Assembly: GCF_016632365.1 (NCBI RefSeq)
Contig: NZ_JAEPBH010000021.1
Span: 1 to 64,000, forward strand
DNA length: 64,000 nt
Direction: 5' to 3'
Origin: Tenebrionibacter intestinalis
GTDB taxonomy: Bacteria; Pseudomonadota; Gammaproteobacteria; Enterobacterales; Enterobacteriaceae
A model generated the notes under the pieces. It was given only the letters and a program-made list of their open reading frames with translations. It ran no database searches and was not told the origin of the DNA. The first letter of the stretch is position 1. Each line of letters begins with the position of its first letter. Below, in pieces: positions 9,233-18,995 of this stretch. The position numbers were made by a program, and so were the translations under genes.

Positions 9233-12200
9233 ATGAGTAAACTTCTCGATCGCTTTCGCTATTTTAAGCAAAAAGGCGATGCCTTCTCCGGCGATCACGG
9301 CCAGGTCATGCACAGTAATCGCGACTGGGAAAACAGTTACCGCCAGCGCTGGCAGTTTGACAAAGTGGTTCGTTCCACGCACGGCGTCAACTGTACTGGC
9401 TCATGCAGTTGGAAGATTTACGTCAAAAACGGGCTTGTGACCTGGGAAGTCCAGCAGACCGACTACCCGCGTACCCGCTCTGACCTGCCCAACCAGGAGC
9501 CGCGCGGCTGCCCGCGCGGCGCCAGCTACTCCTGGTATCTCTACAGCGCTAATCGACTGAAATATCCTATGGTGCGAAAGCGGTTAATCGAACTTTGGCG
9601 CGAGGCGCTGGCCGCTCACGACGACCCGGTCGCGGCATGGGGCTCTATAATTGACGATCCGCAAAAGGCCAAAAGCTATAAAGAAGCGCGCGGGCGCGGC
9701 GGTTTTGTCCGTTCAAACTGGAAAGAGCTTAACCAGCTTATTGCCGCCGCTAATGTCTGGACAATTAAAACCTACGGCCCCGATCGCGTGGCGGGCTTTT
9801 CGCCGATTCCGGCTATGTCGATGGTTTCTTATGCCGCCGGCACCCGCTATCTTTCGCTGATTGGCGGCACCTGCCTGAGTTTTTACGACTGGTACTGCGA
9901 CCTGCCGCCGGCTTCACCGATGACCTGGGGCGAGCAGACCGACGTGCCCGAATCCGCCGACTGGTACAATTCCAGCTATATCATCGCCTGGGGCTCAAAC
10001 GTGCCACAGACTCGTACCCCGGATGCGCACTTTTTTACCGAAGTGCGTTACAAGGGAACGAAAACCATCGCCATTACCCCGGACTACTCGGAGGTCGCCA
10101 AACTGTGCGATCAGTGGCTGGCGCCAAAACAGGGCACAGACAGCGCGCTGGCAATGGCGATGGGCCACGTTATCCTCTCGGAATTTCATGTTAAACACCC
10201 CAGCGAATATTTTATTAACTACGCTAAGCGCTATACCGACATGCCGATGTTGGTGTTGCTTGAACCGCGCGAAGGCGGTTTCTATGCCCCAGGCCGCCTG
10301 CTGCGCGCCAGCGATTTGGTCGATAATCTGGGCGAAGCCAATAACCCGCAATGGAAAACCGTCGCCTTCAACAGCCAGGGCGAGCTGGTGGTTCCGAATG
10401 GATCCATCGGCTTTCGCTGGGGCGAAAAAGGCAAATGGAACCTGGAGCCGCTCGCGGCCGGCAACGAAACCGAACTGCGCCTGAGTCTGCTTGATAACAG
10501 CGACACGCAGGCAACGGTTGGTTTTCCCTATTTCGGCGGCCAGGAAAGCAGCCATTTTCGCAGCGTGAAGCAGTCACCGGTAACGCAACACCCGCTCCCC
10601 GCCAAACGGCTTACGCTCGCAGACGGCCGCGAAGCGCTGGTGGTTTGCGTCTACGATCTGGTGCTGGCCAACTACGGGGTCGATCGCGGGTTAAATGATG
10701 AAAACTGCGCCGCTGATTATGACGATATCAAAGCCTACACTCCGGCCTGGGCTGAACAGATAACCGGCGTGCCGCGCCGTCATATAGAAAATATTGCCCG
10801 CGAGTTTGCCGATACAGCCAACAAAACTCACGGCCGCTCCATGATTATCCTTGGCGCTGGCGTCAACCACTGGTATCACATGGATATGAACTACCGCGGG
10901 ATGATCAATATGCTTATCTTCTGCGGTTGCGTGGGGCAAAGCGGCGGCGGTTGGGCGCATTACGTCGGACAGGAGAAGCTGCGCCCGCAGACCGGCTGGC
11001 TGCCGCTGGCGTTCGCGCTGGACTGGAATCGTCCGCCGCGTCATATGAACAGCACTTCATTTTTTTATAATCATGCCAGCCAGTGGCGCTACGAGAAACT
11101 TACCGCGCAGGAATTGCTGTCTCCACTTGCCGACAGCAACCATTTTACCGGGCATATGATTGACTTTAACGTACGCGCCGAGCGTATGGGCTGGTTGCCA
11201 TCCGCGCCGCAGCTAAACGTCAACCCGCTTACCCTCGCCGCTCGCGCCAGCGACGCGGGCCAGTCTCCCGCCGCCTATACTGCGCAAGCGCTAAAGAATG
11301 GTGAGATCCGCTTTGCCTGCGAGCAGCCAGACTCTGGCGTCAACCATCCGCGCAATCTGTTTGTCTGGCGCTCTAACCTGCTCGGCTCTTCCGGCAAAGG
11401 CCATGAGTACATGCTTAAATATTTGCTCGGCACCCAAAACGGGATACAGGGCGACGATTTAGGGAGCACTGATGGCGTGAAGCCGCAGGAGGTGGAATGG
11501 CAAACCGACGCAATTGAAGGCAAGCTGGATCTGCTGGTGACGCTGGATTTTCGCATGTCAACCACTTGCCTGTTCTCCGACATTGTACTGCCTACCGCCA
11601 CCTGGTATGAAAAAGACGATATGAATACTTCGGATATGCATCCGTTTATTCACCCGCTCTCTGCTGCCGTCGATCCTGCCTGGGAATCGCGCAGCGACTG
11701 GGAAATCTATAAAGGTATCGCGAAGGCCTTTTCGCAGACCTGCGTTGGCCATCTTGGCGAAGAAACCGACGTTGTTTTACAGCCGCTGCAACACGACTCT
11801 CCCGGCGAACTGGCACAGCCGTTTGACGTACAGGACTGGCGCAAGGGGGAGTGCGAACTTATCCCGGGCAAAACCGCGCCGAACATTGTGGCCGTAACGC
11901 GCGATTACCCGGCAACCTATGAGCGTTTCACCGCGCTTGGGCCGCTGCTGGATAAACTTGGCAACGGCGGCAAGGGCATTAGCTGGAATACCGACAAAGA
12001 AGTGGATCTGCTGGGGCAGCTAAATTACCGCAAAGCCGACGGTCCGGCTAAAGGGCGACCCAATATCGACTCCGCTCTCGACGCCTGCGAAGTTATTCTG
12101 ACGCTGGCGCCGGAAACGAACGGCCAGGTGGCGGTAAAAGCCTGGCAGGCGTTGGGCGAGTTTACCGGCCGCGAACACACCCATCTGGCGTTGCCCAAAG

Positions 12201-12973
12201 AGGATGAAAAAATACGCTTTCGCGATATCCTGGCACAACCGCGCAAAATTGTCTCAAGCCCAACCTGGTCAGGGCTTGAAGATGAGCACGTCTCCTATAA
12301 CGCTGGCTATACCAACGTACATGAACTGATCCCCTGGCGCACCATCTCCGGACGTCAGCAACTCTATCAGGATCACGCCTGGATGCGCGCCTTCGGCGAA
12401 AGCCTTGTCGCCTACCGCCCGCCGGTAGATACCCGCAGCGTGGAGAAAATGCTCAACGTGAAGCCCAACGGTTTCCCGGAAAAAGCGCTGAACTTTCTCA
12501 CGCCGCACCAGAAATGGGGCATTCACTCCACTTACAGCGAAAACCTGCTGATGCTGACCCTGTCACGCGGCGGGCCGATTGTCTGGTTAAGCGAAGTCGA
12601 TGCGAAAGATTTGGGCATAGAAGATAACGACTGGATTGAAGCGTTCAACGCTAACGGCGCACTCACCGCCCGCGCGGTAGTCAGCCAGCGCGTACCGGCC
12701 GGCATGACCATGATGTATCACGCCCAGGAGCGCATCATGAATATCCCCGGTTCCGAAATTACCGGCCTGCGCGGCGGCATTCACAACTCCGTAACGCGCG
12801 TCTGCCCTAAACCAACGCATATGATCGGCGGCTACGCCCAGTTGTCCTACGGCTTCAACTATTACGGCACTGTCGGCTCCAACCGCGATGAGTTCATCGT
12901 CATCCGCAAAATGAAAAATATCGACTGGCTGGATGATGAAGGCCGCAACCAGGTACAGGAGAACAAAAAATGA
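9233..12973 (+). CDS. narZ: Nitrate reductase 2 alpha (catalytic) subunit NarZ
   Basis: The 1246-aa length equals that of E. coli NarZ. This is the molybdenum bis-MGD subunit that reduces nitrate to nitrite on the cytoplasmic face. The N-terminal FS0 cluster ligands are visible (THGVNCTGSCSWK, later EPRGCPRGASYSW). The Mo-binding aspartate region DWYCDLPPASPMTWGEQTD and the C-terminal MGD-binding segment (THMIGGYAQLSYGFNYYGT) are intact. AGGAGA precedes the ATG. It overlaps narY by 4 bases (ATGA). Confidence 0.95.
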   Translation: MSKLLDRFRYFKQKGDAFSGDHGQVMHSNRDWENSYRQRWQFDKVVRSTHGVNCTGSCSWKIYVKNGLVTWEVQQTDYPRTRSDLPNQEPRGCPRGASYSWYLYSANRLKYPMVRKRLIELWREALAAHDDPVAAWGSIIDDPQKAKSYKEARGRGGFVRSNWKELNQLIAAANVWTIKTYGPDRVAGFSPIPAMSMVSYAAGTRYLSLIGGTCLSFYDWYCDLPPASPMTWGEQTDVPESADWYNSSYIIAWGSNVPQTRTPDAHFFTEVRYKGTKTIAITPDYSEVAKLCDQWLAPKQGTDSALAMAMGHVILSEFHVKHPSEYFINYAKRYTDMPMLVLLEPREGGFYAPGRLLRASDLVDNLGEANNPQWKTVAFNSQGELVVPNGSIGFRWGEKGKWNLEPLAAGNETELRLSLLDNSDTQATVGFPYFGGQESSHFRSVKQSPVTQHPLPAKRLTLADGREALVVCVYDLVLANYGVDRGLNDENCAADYDDIKAYTPAWAEQITGVPRRHIENIAREFADTANKTHGRSMIILGAGVNHWYHMDMNYRGMINMLIFCGCVGQSGGGWAHYVGQEKLRPQTGWLPLAFALDWNRPPRHMNSTSFFYNHASQWRYEKLTAQELLSPLADSNHFTGHMIDFNVRAERMGWLPSAPQLNVNPLTLAARASDAGQSPAAYTAQALKNGEIRFACEQPDSGVNHPRNLFVWRSNLLGSSGKGHEYMLKYLLGTQNGIQGDDLGSTDGVKPQEVEWQTDAIEGKLDLLVTLDFRMSTTCLFSDIVLPTATWYEKDDMNTSDMHPFIHPLSAAVDPAWESRSDWEIYKGIAKAFSQTCVGHLGEETDVVLQPLQHDSPGELAQPFDVQDWRKGECELIPGKTAPNIVAVTRDYPATYERFTALGPLLDKLGNGGKGISWNTDKEVDLLGQLNYRKADGPAKGRPNIDSALDACEVILTLAPETNGQVAVKAWQALGEFTGREHTHLALPKEDEKIRFRDILAQPRKIVSSPTWSGLEDEHVSYNAGYTNVHELIPWRTISGRQQLYQDHAWMRAFGESLVAYRPPVDTRSVEKMLNVKPNGFPEKALNFLTPHQKWGIHSTYSENLLMLTLSRGGPIVWLSEVDAKDLGIEDNDWIEAFNANGALTARAVVSQRVPAGMTMMYHAQERIMNIPGSEITGLRGGIHNSVTRVCPKPTHMIGGYAQLSYGFNYYGTVGSNRDEFIVIRKMKNIDWLDDEGRNQVQENKK

Positions 12974-14514
12974 AAATACGTTCCCAGGTCGGCATGGTGT
13001 TAAATCTGGATAAATGCATCGGCTGTCATACCTGCTCTGTAACCTGTAAAAACGTCTGGACCGGACGCGAAGGGATGGAATACGCATGGTTCAACAACGT
13101 TGAAACCAAGCCCGGCATTGGCTATCCCAAAGCATGGGAGGATCAGGAAAAATGGCAGGGCGGCTGGATTCGCAAAATTAACGGCAAGCTACAGCCCAGG
13201 CTTGGCGGCAAGGCTGGCGTGCTGGCGAATATCTTCGCCAACCCGGCGATGCCGCAGATTGACGATTATTATGAACCCTTTACCTATGACTATAAAACGC
13301 TGCACAACGCGCCGGAGGGCAAACACCTGCCCACCGCCCGCCCGCGCTCGCTTATTAGCGGCCGCCGTATGGATAAAGTGGTATGGGGGCCAAACTGGGA
13401 GGAGCTGCTGGGCGGTGAATTTGAAAAGCGCGCCGCAGACTACAACTTTGAGGCCATGCAAAAGGAGATGTACGGCCAGTTCGAAAATACCTTCATGATG
13501 TACCTGCCGCGCCTGTGCGAACACTGTCTGAATCCAAGCTGCGTGGCGACCTGCCCGAGCGGCGCGATTTATAAGCGCGAAGAAGACGGCATCGTGCTGA
13601 TTGACCAGGACAAATGCCGCGGCTGGCGCATGTGCGTCAGCGGCTGCCCATACAAAAAAATCTATTTCAACTGGAAAAGCGGTAAATCCGAGAAGTGCAT
13701 TTTTTGTTATCCGCGCATTGAGACCGGCCAGCCGACTATATGTTCTGAATCCTGCGTCGGGCGTATTCGCTACCTTGGCGTACTGCTCTATGACGCTGAC
13801 CGCATTGAAGAGGCCGCCAGCGCCGAAAACGAGAAAGATCTTTATGCGCGCCAGCTCGATGTTTTCCTTGATCCAAACGATCCGGCAATCATTGAGCAGG
13901 CGCTAAAAGATGGCGTAACGCAAAACGTTATCGACGCCGCACAAAAATCGCCGGTATACAAACTGGCGATGGACTGGAAACTGGCGCTACCGCTGCATCC
14001 GGAATACCGCACCCTGCCGATGGTGTGGTACGTGCCGCCGCTGTCGCCGATTCAGTCGGTGGCTGACGCCGGCGGCCTGCCGCACAACGGCAGCGTGCTG
14101 CCCGCCGTAGAAAATCTGCGTATTCCGGTGCAATACCTGGCGAACATGCTCAGTGCCGGCGATACCGGGCCTGTGCTGCGCGCGCTTAAGCGCATGATGG
14201 CCATGCGCCACTATATGCGTTCCCAGACGGTGGAAGGCGTGACGGATACCCGCGCGCTGGACGAAGTGGGGCTGAGCGTGGCGCAGGTGGAAGAGATGTA
14301 CCGCTATCTTGCCATCGCCAACTATGAAGATCGCTTTGTTATCCCCACCAGCCACCGTGAAATGGCGCGCGATGCCTTTCCGGAACGCAACGGCTGCGGC
14401 TTTAGCTTTGGCGACGGCTGTCATGGTTCTGATACAAAATTCAATCTGTTTAACAGCAGCCGTATCGACGCGATTAACATTACGGAAATCACCGACAAGG
14501 CCGAGGGGGAATAA
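12970..14514 (+). CDS. narY: Nitrate reductase 2 beta (iron-sulfur) subunit NarY
   Basis: The 514-aa protein carries four Fe-S clusters that pass electrons from NarV to NarZ. All four cysteine groups are present: CIGCHTCSVTCK, CEHCLNPSCVATCP, CRGWRMCVSGCP (the tryptophan variant that gives the 3Fe-4S cluster) and CIFCYPR with TICSESC. Start and stop overlap with narZ and narW (ATGA and TAATG), so translation is coupled. Confidence 0.95.
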   Translation: MKIRSQVGMVLNLDKCIGCHTCSVTCKNVWTGREGMEYAWFNNVETKPGIGYPKAWEDQEKWQGGWIRKINGKLQPRLGGKAGVLANIFANPAMPQIDDYYEPFTYDYKTLHNAPEGKHLPTARPRSLISGRRMDKVVWGPNWEELLGGEFEKRAADYNFEAMQKEMYGQFENTFMMYLPRLCEHCLNPSCVATCPSGAIYKREEDGIVLIDQDKCRGWRMCVSGCPYKKIYFNWKSGKSEKCIFCYPRIETGQPTICSESCVGRIRYLGVLLYDADRIEEAASAENEKDLYARQLDVFLDPNDPAIIEQALKDGVTQNVIDAAQKSPVYKLAMDWKLALPLHPEYRTLPMVWYVPPLSPIQSVADAGGLPHNGSVLPAVENLRIPVQYLANMLSAGDTGPVLRALKRMMAMRHYMRSQTVEGVTDTRALDEVGLSVAQVEEMYRYLAIANYEDRFVIPTSHREMARDAFPERNGCGFSFGDGCHGSDTKFNLFNSSRIDAINITEITDKAEGE

Positions 14515-15209
14515 TGCGCATTCTTAAAGCTGTCGCCCTGCTGCTCGAGTATCCCGACGAAGCGCTGTGGGATAGTGGCGATGAGTTAATCGAGCTGGCG
14601 CAACAGGACGCGCCTGAACTCCTGCCATTTACCCGCGCGTTGCTGAGCGGCCGCCTGCTCGATCGCCAGGCTGAATGGGGCGAGATATTCGAGCGCGGAC
14701 GCGCGACCTCACTGCTGCTGTTCGAACATGTTCACGCCGAATCACGCGATCGCGGACAGGCAATGGTGGATTTAATGGCCCAGTATGAGCGCGCCGGACT
14801 GGCGCTCGATTGCCGCGAACTACCGGATTACCTGCCGCTGTATCTCGAATACCTCAGCACCCGCAGCCCGGAAGAAGCGCGGCAGGGGTTGCGGGATGTG
14901 GCGCCGATACTGGCGCTGCTTGGCGGGCGGTTAAAACAGCGCGAGGCGCCGTGGCATATTCTGTTCGATACCCTGCTACGTTTTGCCGGCAGCTCGCTCA
15001 CAAGTGACAGTGTCACTAAACAGATCGCCAAAGAGGCCCGTGACGACACGCCCAAAGCGCTGGACGCCGTCTGGGAAGAAGAACAGGTGAAGTTTATTGA
15101 AGACAGCGGCGCATCATGCAGTTCGTCACCGCTGCAACAACACCAGCGCCGCTTCAGCCAGAAGGTGGTGGCACAGTATCTGGATCTCTCAGCCGGAGGC
15201 CAAAAATGA
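14514..15209 (+). CDS. narW: Nitrate reductase assembly chaperone NarW
   Basis: The 231-aa cytoplasmic chaperone of the NarJ/NarW family is needed for insertion of the molybdenum cofactor and Fe-S cluster into NarZ before membrane attachment. Its length equals E. coli NarW. Typical parts are [11 protein letters not shown] at the start, the [21 protein letters not shown] helix and [14 protein letters not shown]. It overlaps narY (TAATG) and narV (ATGA). Confidence 0.93.
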   Translation: MRILKAVALLLEYPDEALWDSGDELIELAQQDAPELLPFTRALLSGRLLDRQAEWGEIFERGRATSLLLFEHVHAESRDRGQAMVDLMAQYERAGLALDCRELPDYLPLYLEYLSTRSPEEARQGLRDVAPILALLGGRLKQREAPWHILFDTLLRFAGSSLTSDSVTKQIAKEARDDTPKALDAVWEEEQVKFIEDSGASCSSSPLQQHQRRFSQKVVAQYLDLSAGGQK

Positions 15210-15886
15210 TGCACTATCTCAACGTCTTTTTTTATGACATCTACCCTTATCTGTGCGGCACGGTTTTTCTGCTCGGTAGCTGGCTACGCTACGACTACGG
15301 TCAATACACCTGGCGGGCAGGCTCCAGCCAGATGCTCGATAAGAAAGGGTTTCGCCTTGCCTCGAATCTGTTCCACATCGGGATACTGGGCATTTTCTTC
15401 GGCCACTTTTTCGGCATGCTCACTCCACACTGGATGTACCAGCCGTTCCTGCCTGTCCCGGTAAAGCAGCAAATGGCGATGTGGCTGGGGGGCGTTTGCG
15501 GTGTGCTGACGCTGGTCGGCGGGCTGATGCTGCTATGGCGTCGCCTGATGAACCCGCGTGTGCGCGCAAGCTCCAGTACCGCCGATATTTTGATCCTGTC
15601 GCTTCTGATGATTCAGTGCCTGTTGGGATTAAGTTCTATTCCCTTCTCGGCGCAGCATACCGACGGCAGCGAAATGCTGAAGCTGGTCGCCTGGGCGCAG
15701 GCCATCGTGACCTTTCACGGCGGCGCATCGGCGCATCTGGACGGCGTGGCCTATGTGTTCCGCGCACATCTGATACTCGGAATGACGCTTTTCCTGCTAT
15801 TCCCGTTCACCCGTCTGGTGCATATGTGGAGCGCACCGCTGGAATACATTACGCGCCATTATCAACTGGTGCGCTCACGGCGTTGA
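15206..15886 (+). CDS. narV: Nitrate reductase 2 gamma (cytochrome b) subunit NarV
   Basis: The 226-aa inner-membrane cytochrome b oxidises quinol and passes electrons to NarY. It has five expected membrane segments and the haem-ligand histidines in [17 protein letters not shown] and in FRAHLILGM...LVHMWSAP. The starting [10 protein letters not shown] and ending [13 protein letters not shown] resemble NarV more than NarI. GGAGG lies 7 nt before the ATG at 15206, which overlaps the narW stop. Together with length agreement in the other subunits this supports calling the operon narUZYWV rather than narKGHJI. Confidence 0.92.
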   Translation: MMHYLNVFFYDIYPYLCGTVFLLGSWLRYDYGQYTWRAGSSQMLDKKGFRLASNLFHIGILGIFFGHFFGMLTPHWMYQPFLPVPVKQQMAMWLGGVCGVLTLVGGLMLLWRRLMNPRVRASSSTADILILSLLMIQCLLGLSSIPFSAQHTDGSEMLKLVAWAQAIVTFHGGASAHLDGVAYVFRAHLILGMTLFLLFPFTRLVHMWSAPLEYITRHYQLVRSRR

Positions 15887-15946
15887 TACAAAGCCTGGCG
15901 TCGATTCAGCGAATGTTCCGTTCACCCTGCTCCCGGTAAACGGATT

Positions 15947-15975
15947 TAAGGGGGCGCGCCCCGTGCGTCCCCTTA
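15947..15975 (+). terminator. Hairpin after the nar operon
   Basis: TAAGGGG at 15947-15953 pairs with CCCCTTA at 15969-15975, with an inner CGC/GCG pair. It lies 61 bp past the narV stop. The T-run afterwards is poor, so it may only be a weak or Rho-assisted terminator. Confidence 0.5.
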
Positions 15976-16255
15976 TCCTTCCTGGCAGCGCTGTCTGTCG
16001 TTACCGCCCTGTAATCTGACATAAAACGCAACTCCACGCCCGCATCCGTAGTTATTCACACCATTTTTACCCCAATATACAGAGAAAACGACCCACCCGA
16101 TACTCATTTTAAGAATATTCCGCCACGCCATAGCGAGTAAAATATAATCTATCGTACGCTTTGCGTTTCTGAGAGCAACGCAAGTGTCTACGCTTAGTAT
16201 TGAATCGGGCGTTGCCCTGCAATGGCACTATCGTAACCCGGAGGTTTTTATCGCT

Positions 16256-17905
16256 ATGCTCAACCAGAAACTCAATGTTACCCGTGCGCTGAATTTAGAG
16301 GTTGTCGAAGAACTCATCTACGCGCTCGACCCCTGTGAGTTAAAACTGGATGAAATGATTGAGGCGGAACCCGAACCGGAAATGATCGAAGGGCTGCCCG
16401 CCTCGGACGCGCTGACTCCGGCAGATCGCTACCTTGAACTGTTCGAACATGTGCAGACGTCCCATATCTTCGCCGACAGCAAAACCTTTCCCGACTGCGC
16501 GCCGAAAATGGACCCGCTCGATATCCTGATTCGTTATCGCCGCACCCGCCGCCAGCCCGGCTTTACGCTACGCCAGTTTATAGAAGAGCATTTCTGGCTG
16601 CCGGAAACGCACAACAGCGACTATATTTCCGATCCCAGCCGTTCTCTTAAAGAACATATTGATAATCTGTGGCCAGTGCTGACCCGCGAGCCGCAGGATC
16701 ATATCCCCTGGTCATCGCTGCTGGCGCTACCGCAGGCCTATATTGTGCCCGGTGGACGCTTTAGCGAAACCTACTACTGGGACTCCTATTTTACCATGCT
16801 GGGACTAGCGGAAAGCGGACGCGGAGATTTGATGCGCTGTATAGCTGACAACTTCGCATGGATGATTGAGAAATATGGCCATATCCCCAACGGCAACCGC
16901 ACTTACTACCTCGGACGCTCGCAGCCGCCGGTATTCGCCCTTATGGTGGAGCTGTTTGAAGAAGATGGCGTGCGCGGCGCGCGGCGCTATCTGGATCATC
17001 TGCGCCAGGAATACGCCTACTGGATGGATGGCGCACAATCCCTGCTGCTGAATCAGGCCTATCGCCACACCGTCAGGATGCCTGATGGTTCGCTGTTAAA
17101 TCGCTACTGGGATGACCGCGACACGCCGCGTGACGAAGCATGGCGCGAAGATGTGGAAACCGCGCGCCACTCCGGGCGTCCGGCTAACGAAGTTTACCGC
17201 GATCTGCGCGCCGGCGCAGCCTCAGGCTGGGATTACTCCTCGCGCTGGCTGCGCGATTGTTCGCGGCTGGCGAGCATCCGCACGACGCAATTTATTCCTG
17301 TCGATCTCAACGCATTCCTCTACAAGCTCGAAAGCACTATTGCTAACATTTCCGCGCTCAGGGGAGATAAATACGGCCAGGAACTCTTTCGCCAGAAAGC
17401 GCGCGCGCGCCGCCAGGCCATGACCCGCTATCTGTGGGATGAAGAAAGCGGTTGCTATCGCGACTACGACTGGCGTCGACAAGCGTTGGGGCTGTTTTCC
17501 GCAGCCAGCATGGTGCCGCTTTACGTGGAACTTGCCACACCCGAACAGGCAGCCCGGGTCGCAGAGGCGGTACGCACGCGTCTTCTGACGCCCGGCGGCG
17601 TGCTCGCTACGGAGTACGAGACCGGCGAGCAGTGGGACAAACCTAACGGCTGGGCTCCGCTGCAATGGATGACTATCCAGGGACTGAAGCGCTACGGTCA
17701 CGACGCGCTGGGCGATGATATCGCCCATCGTTGGCTAAACACCGTCAATCAGGTCTATCAGAAGCAACACAAGCTGGTGGAAAAATACCATATTACCAAT
17801 AATACCGCCTGCGAAGGCGGCGGCGGCGAATACCCGTTACAGGATGGCTTCGGCTGGACAAACGGCGTGGTGCGCAGACTGATTGGGCTTTACGGCGAGC
17901 CGTAG
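16256..17905 (+). CDS. treF: Cytoplasmic trehalase TreF
   Basis: The 549-aa product has exactly the length of E. coli TreF and hydrolyses trehalose to two glucose molecules. GH37 signatures are both present: [16 protein letters not shown] and [14 protein letters not shown], plus the glycine-rich [19 protein letters not shown] at the C-terminus. There is no signal peptide, which separates it from periplasmic TreA. An upstream in-frame start at 16184 would add 24 residues. I prefer 16256 because the length matches TreF and GGAGG lies 11 nt ahead. In E. coli treF is far away on the map, so its position beside nar is lineage-specific. Confidence 0.92.
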   Translation: MLNQKLNVTRALNLEVVEELIYALDPCELKLDEMIEAEPEPEMIEGLPASDALTPADRYLELFEHVQTSHIFADSKTFPDCAPKMDPLDILIRYRRTRRQPGFTLRQFIEEHFWLPETHNSDYISDPSRSLKEHIDNLWPVLTREPQDHIPWSSLLALPQAYIVPGGRFSETYYWDSYFTMLGLAESGRGDLMRCIADNFAWMIEKYGHIPNGNRTYYLGRSQPPVFALMVELFEEDGVRGARRYLDHLRQEYAYWMDGAQSLLLNQAYRHTVRMPDGSLLNRYWDDRDTPRDEAWREDVETARHSGRPANEVYRDLRAGAASGWDYSSRWLRDCSRLASIRTTQFIPVDLNAFLYKLESTIANISALRGDKYGQELFRQKARARRQAMTRYLWDEESGCYRDYDWRRQALGLFSAASMVPLYVELATPEQAARVAEAVRTRLLTPGGVLATEYETGEQWDKPNGWAPLQWMTIQGLKRYGHDALGDDIAHRWLNTVNQVYQKQHKLVEKYHITNNTACEGGGGEYPLQDGFGWTNGVVRRLIGLYGEP

Positions 17906-17999
17906 CGAAGTGACATGCCGTACGCCAGATTGCCGCCAACGATAAATAGCGGCGCCCGGGCCAACGAGTCCCGTTTTGCCTGCCGCGCCGGAATACAGA

Positions 18000-18029
18000 A
18001 CGCCCCATTACGGGGCGTCAGATTGTTGA
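18000..18029 (+). repeat. Intergenic repeat, copy A
   Basis: A 30-base segment starting ACGCCCCATTACGGGGCGTC is found again, identical, 160 bp later (18160-18189). Its first 18 bases form a hairpin (CGCCCC / GGGGCG). This looks like a dispersed enterobacterial intergenic repeat rather than a gene part. Confidence 0.65.
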
Positions 18030-18064
18030 CAAAGAAGGAAAAAACGGGGTTTTTCCTTCTTTGT
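18029..18064. terminator. Long perfect hairpin, bidirectional terminator candidate
   Basis: Perfect 15-bp arms (ACAAAGAAGGAAAAA at 18029-18043 and its complement at 18050-18064) surround a 6-nt loop. The A-run in the left arm and T-run in the right arm allow termination on either strand. It lies 123 bp after treF, fused to repeat copy A. Confidence 0.6.
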
Positions 18065-18159
18065 AGTAATTAGGCGAAAATCAATGCTTTGATTTTCCTT
18101 GTTTTTTATTGTATTTCATCCATCCTGACTGCGGCAGGATGGGGTTTGTCAGCAGTCTC

Positions 18160-18189
18160 ACGCCCCATTACGGGGCGTCAGATTGTTGA
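18160..18189 (+). repeat. Intergenic repeat, copy B
   Basis: Identical to 18000-18029 over 30 bases. Sequence after it (GATAAAGGGG) remains similar to copy A (GACAAAGAAGG) but the long hairpin arm is not conserved. Confidence 0.65.
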
Positions 18190-18307
18190 TAAAGGGGATA
18201 AAAACCGGGGGGGCTTGCTCTCTTTGTGACGACCAGCCTACTTTTCTTTCATTGATGTCACTGCACAGCCCGGTATTCGTCGACAGCCTCCCCCTATTAC
18301 GGTTTTT

Positions 18308-18481
18308 TTAGGGCTTTTTCTGCCGGGCGCTTTCCCGTTGCGATATAACCGGCCCGCCGCTGCGCCCGCGTTTCCCTCCTGCCCAGCGAGTGAGGCCGGT
18401 TTCCCGCAGATCCTGACGCTGGGGTGCGTTTAACCAGGCGAGTACCGGGGAAACATATACAGGCTGTACTAACTTATCCAT
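18308..18481 (-). CDS. Small basic protein of unknown function, 57 aa
   Basis: The ATG at 18481 has a very strong ribosome-binding site (TAAGGAGG, spacer of 4) and opens 57 codons. The product begins MDKLVQPVYVSPVLAWLNAP, continues with a QDLRETGLTRWAGGKRGR stretch and ends in a lysine-rich tail. It is strongly basic with no membrane segment. The quality of the translation start and even amino-acid use support a real gene, but I do not recognise a family. A T-rich stretch at its stop may help termination. Confidence 0.6.
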   Translation of the reverse strand: MDKLVQPVYVSPVLAWLNAPQRQDLRETGLTRWAGGKRGRSGGPVISQRESARQKKP

Positions 18482-18732
18482 ATGTCCTCCTTAGAGACCA
18501 GGCAGAAATGCGCGCCTAACGCAGAGCGTTAAGCTCATTACATCCAGATTAGCAGGGTTTTCCCACAATCGCCCGGCCACACACCGCACAATAATGTAAA
18601 AACAAGAAAAGAATTGACAGATTATTCTGTTAAAAAGACGTTATACGGCAGCGCGGGACAGAAGCCCTTTACCGGCGATCGCCGCAGGCTTATTATCGCT
18701 GTGTGGCTTACCGCTAAAACAAAGGAGCGCCA

Positions 18733-18954
18733 GTGAAACCCGAACGCGACGTTGAAAAGGTTTATTCAAACAAAGAATTTATTGCAAAGCTGCGCAGGCT
18801 GGCCGATGCGCTGGAGTCCGGCGACGAATTTGAAATCCAGATCGCAGGAGAACGTATTTATGTCCCTGTACGCGCGCAATACAGCATTGAACATGAGCGC
18901 GAAGGCGAAGAAGAAGAAATTGAATTTCAGATAAAGTGGTCGCTTAAGCCGTAG
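18733..18954 (+). CDS. Amphi-Trp domain-like small acidic protein
   Basis: The 73-aa product starts with GTG, preceded by AAGGAG. The sequence VEKVYSNKEFIAKLRRLADALESGDEFEIQIAGERIYVP followed by an acidic patch (EREGEEEEIEFQIKW) fits the amphi-Trp domain family, small proteins of unknown role found in many bacteria and archaea. It stands alone between the 57-aa ORF (opposite strand) and the aroE-like gene (convergent). Molecular function is not known. Confidence 0.7.
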   Translation: MKPERDVEKVYSNKEFIAKLRRLADALESGDEFEIQIAGERIYVPVRAQYSIEHEREGEEEEIEFQIKWSLKP

Positions 18955-18995
18955 CGCCCTGGTCGCCGGGAGACGCCTCCCGGCGTGTTTTCACG

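Noticed and set aside
9233-15886. Calling the operon narGHJI with narK
   Set aside because: Subunit lengths (NarW 231, NarV 226) and NarV-like ends fit narZYWV better. The E. coli-like map position and the absence of narXL next to it also point to narUZYWV.
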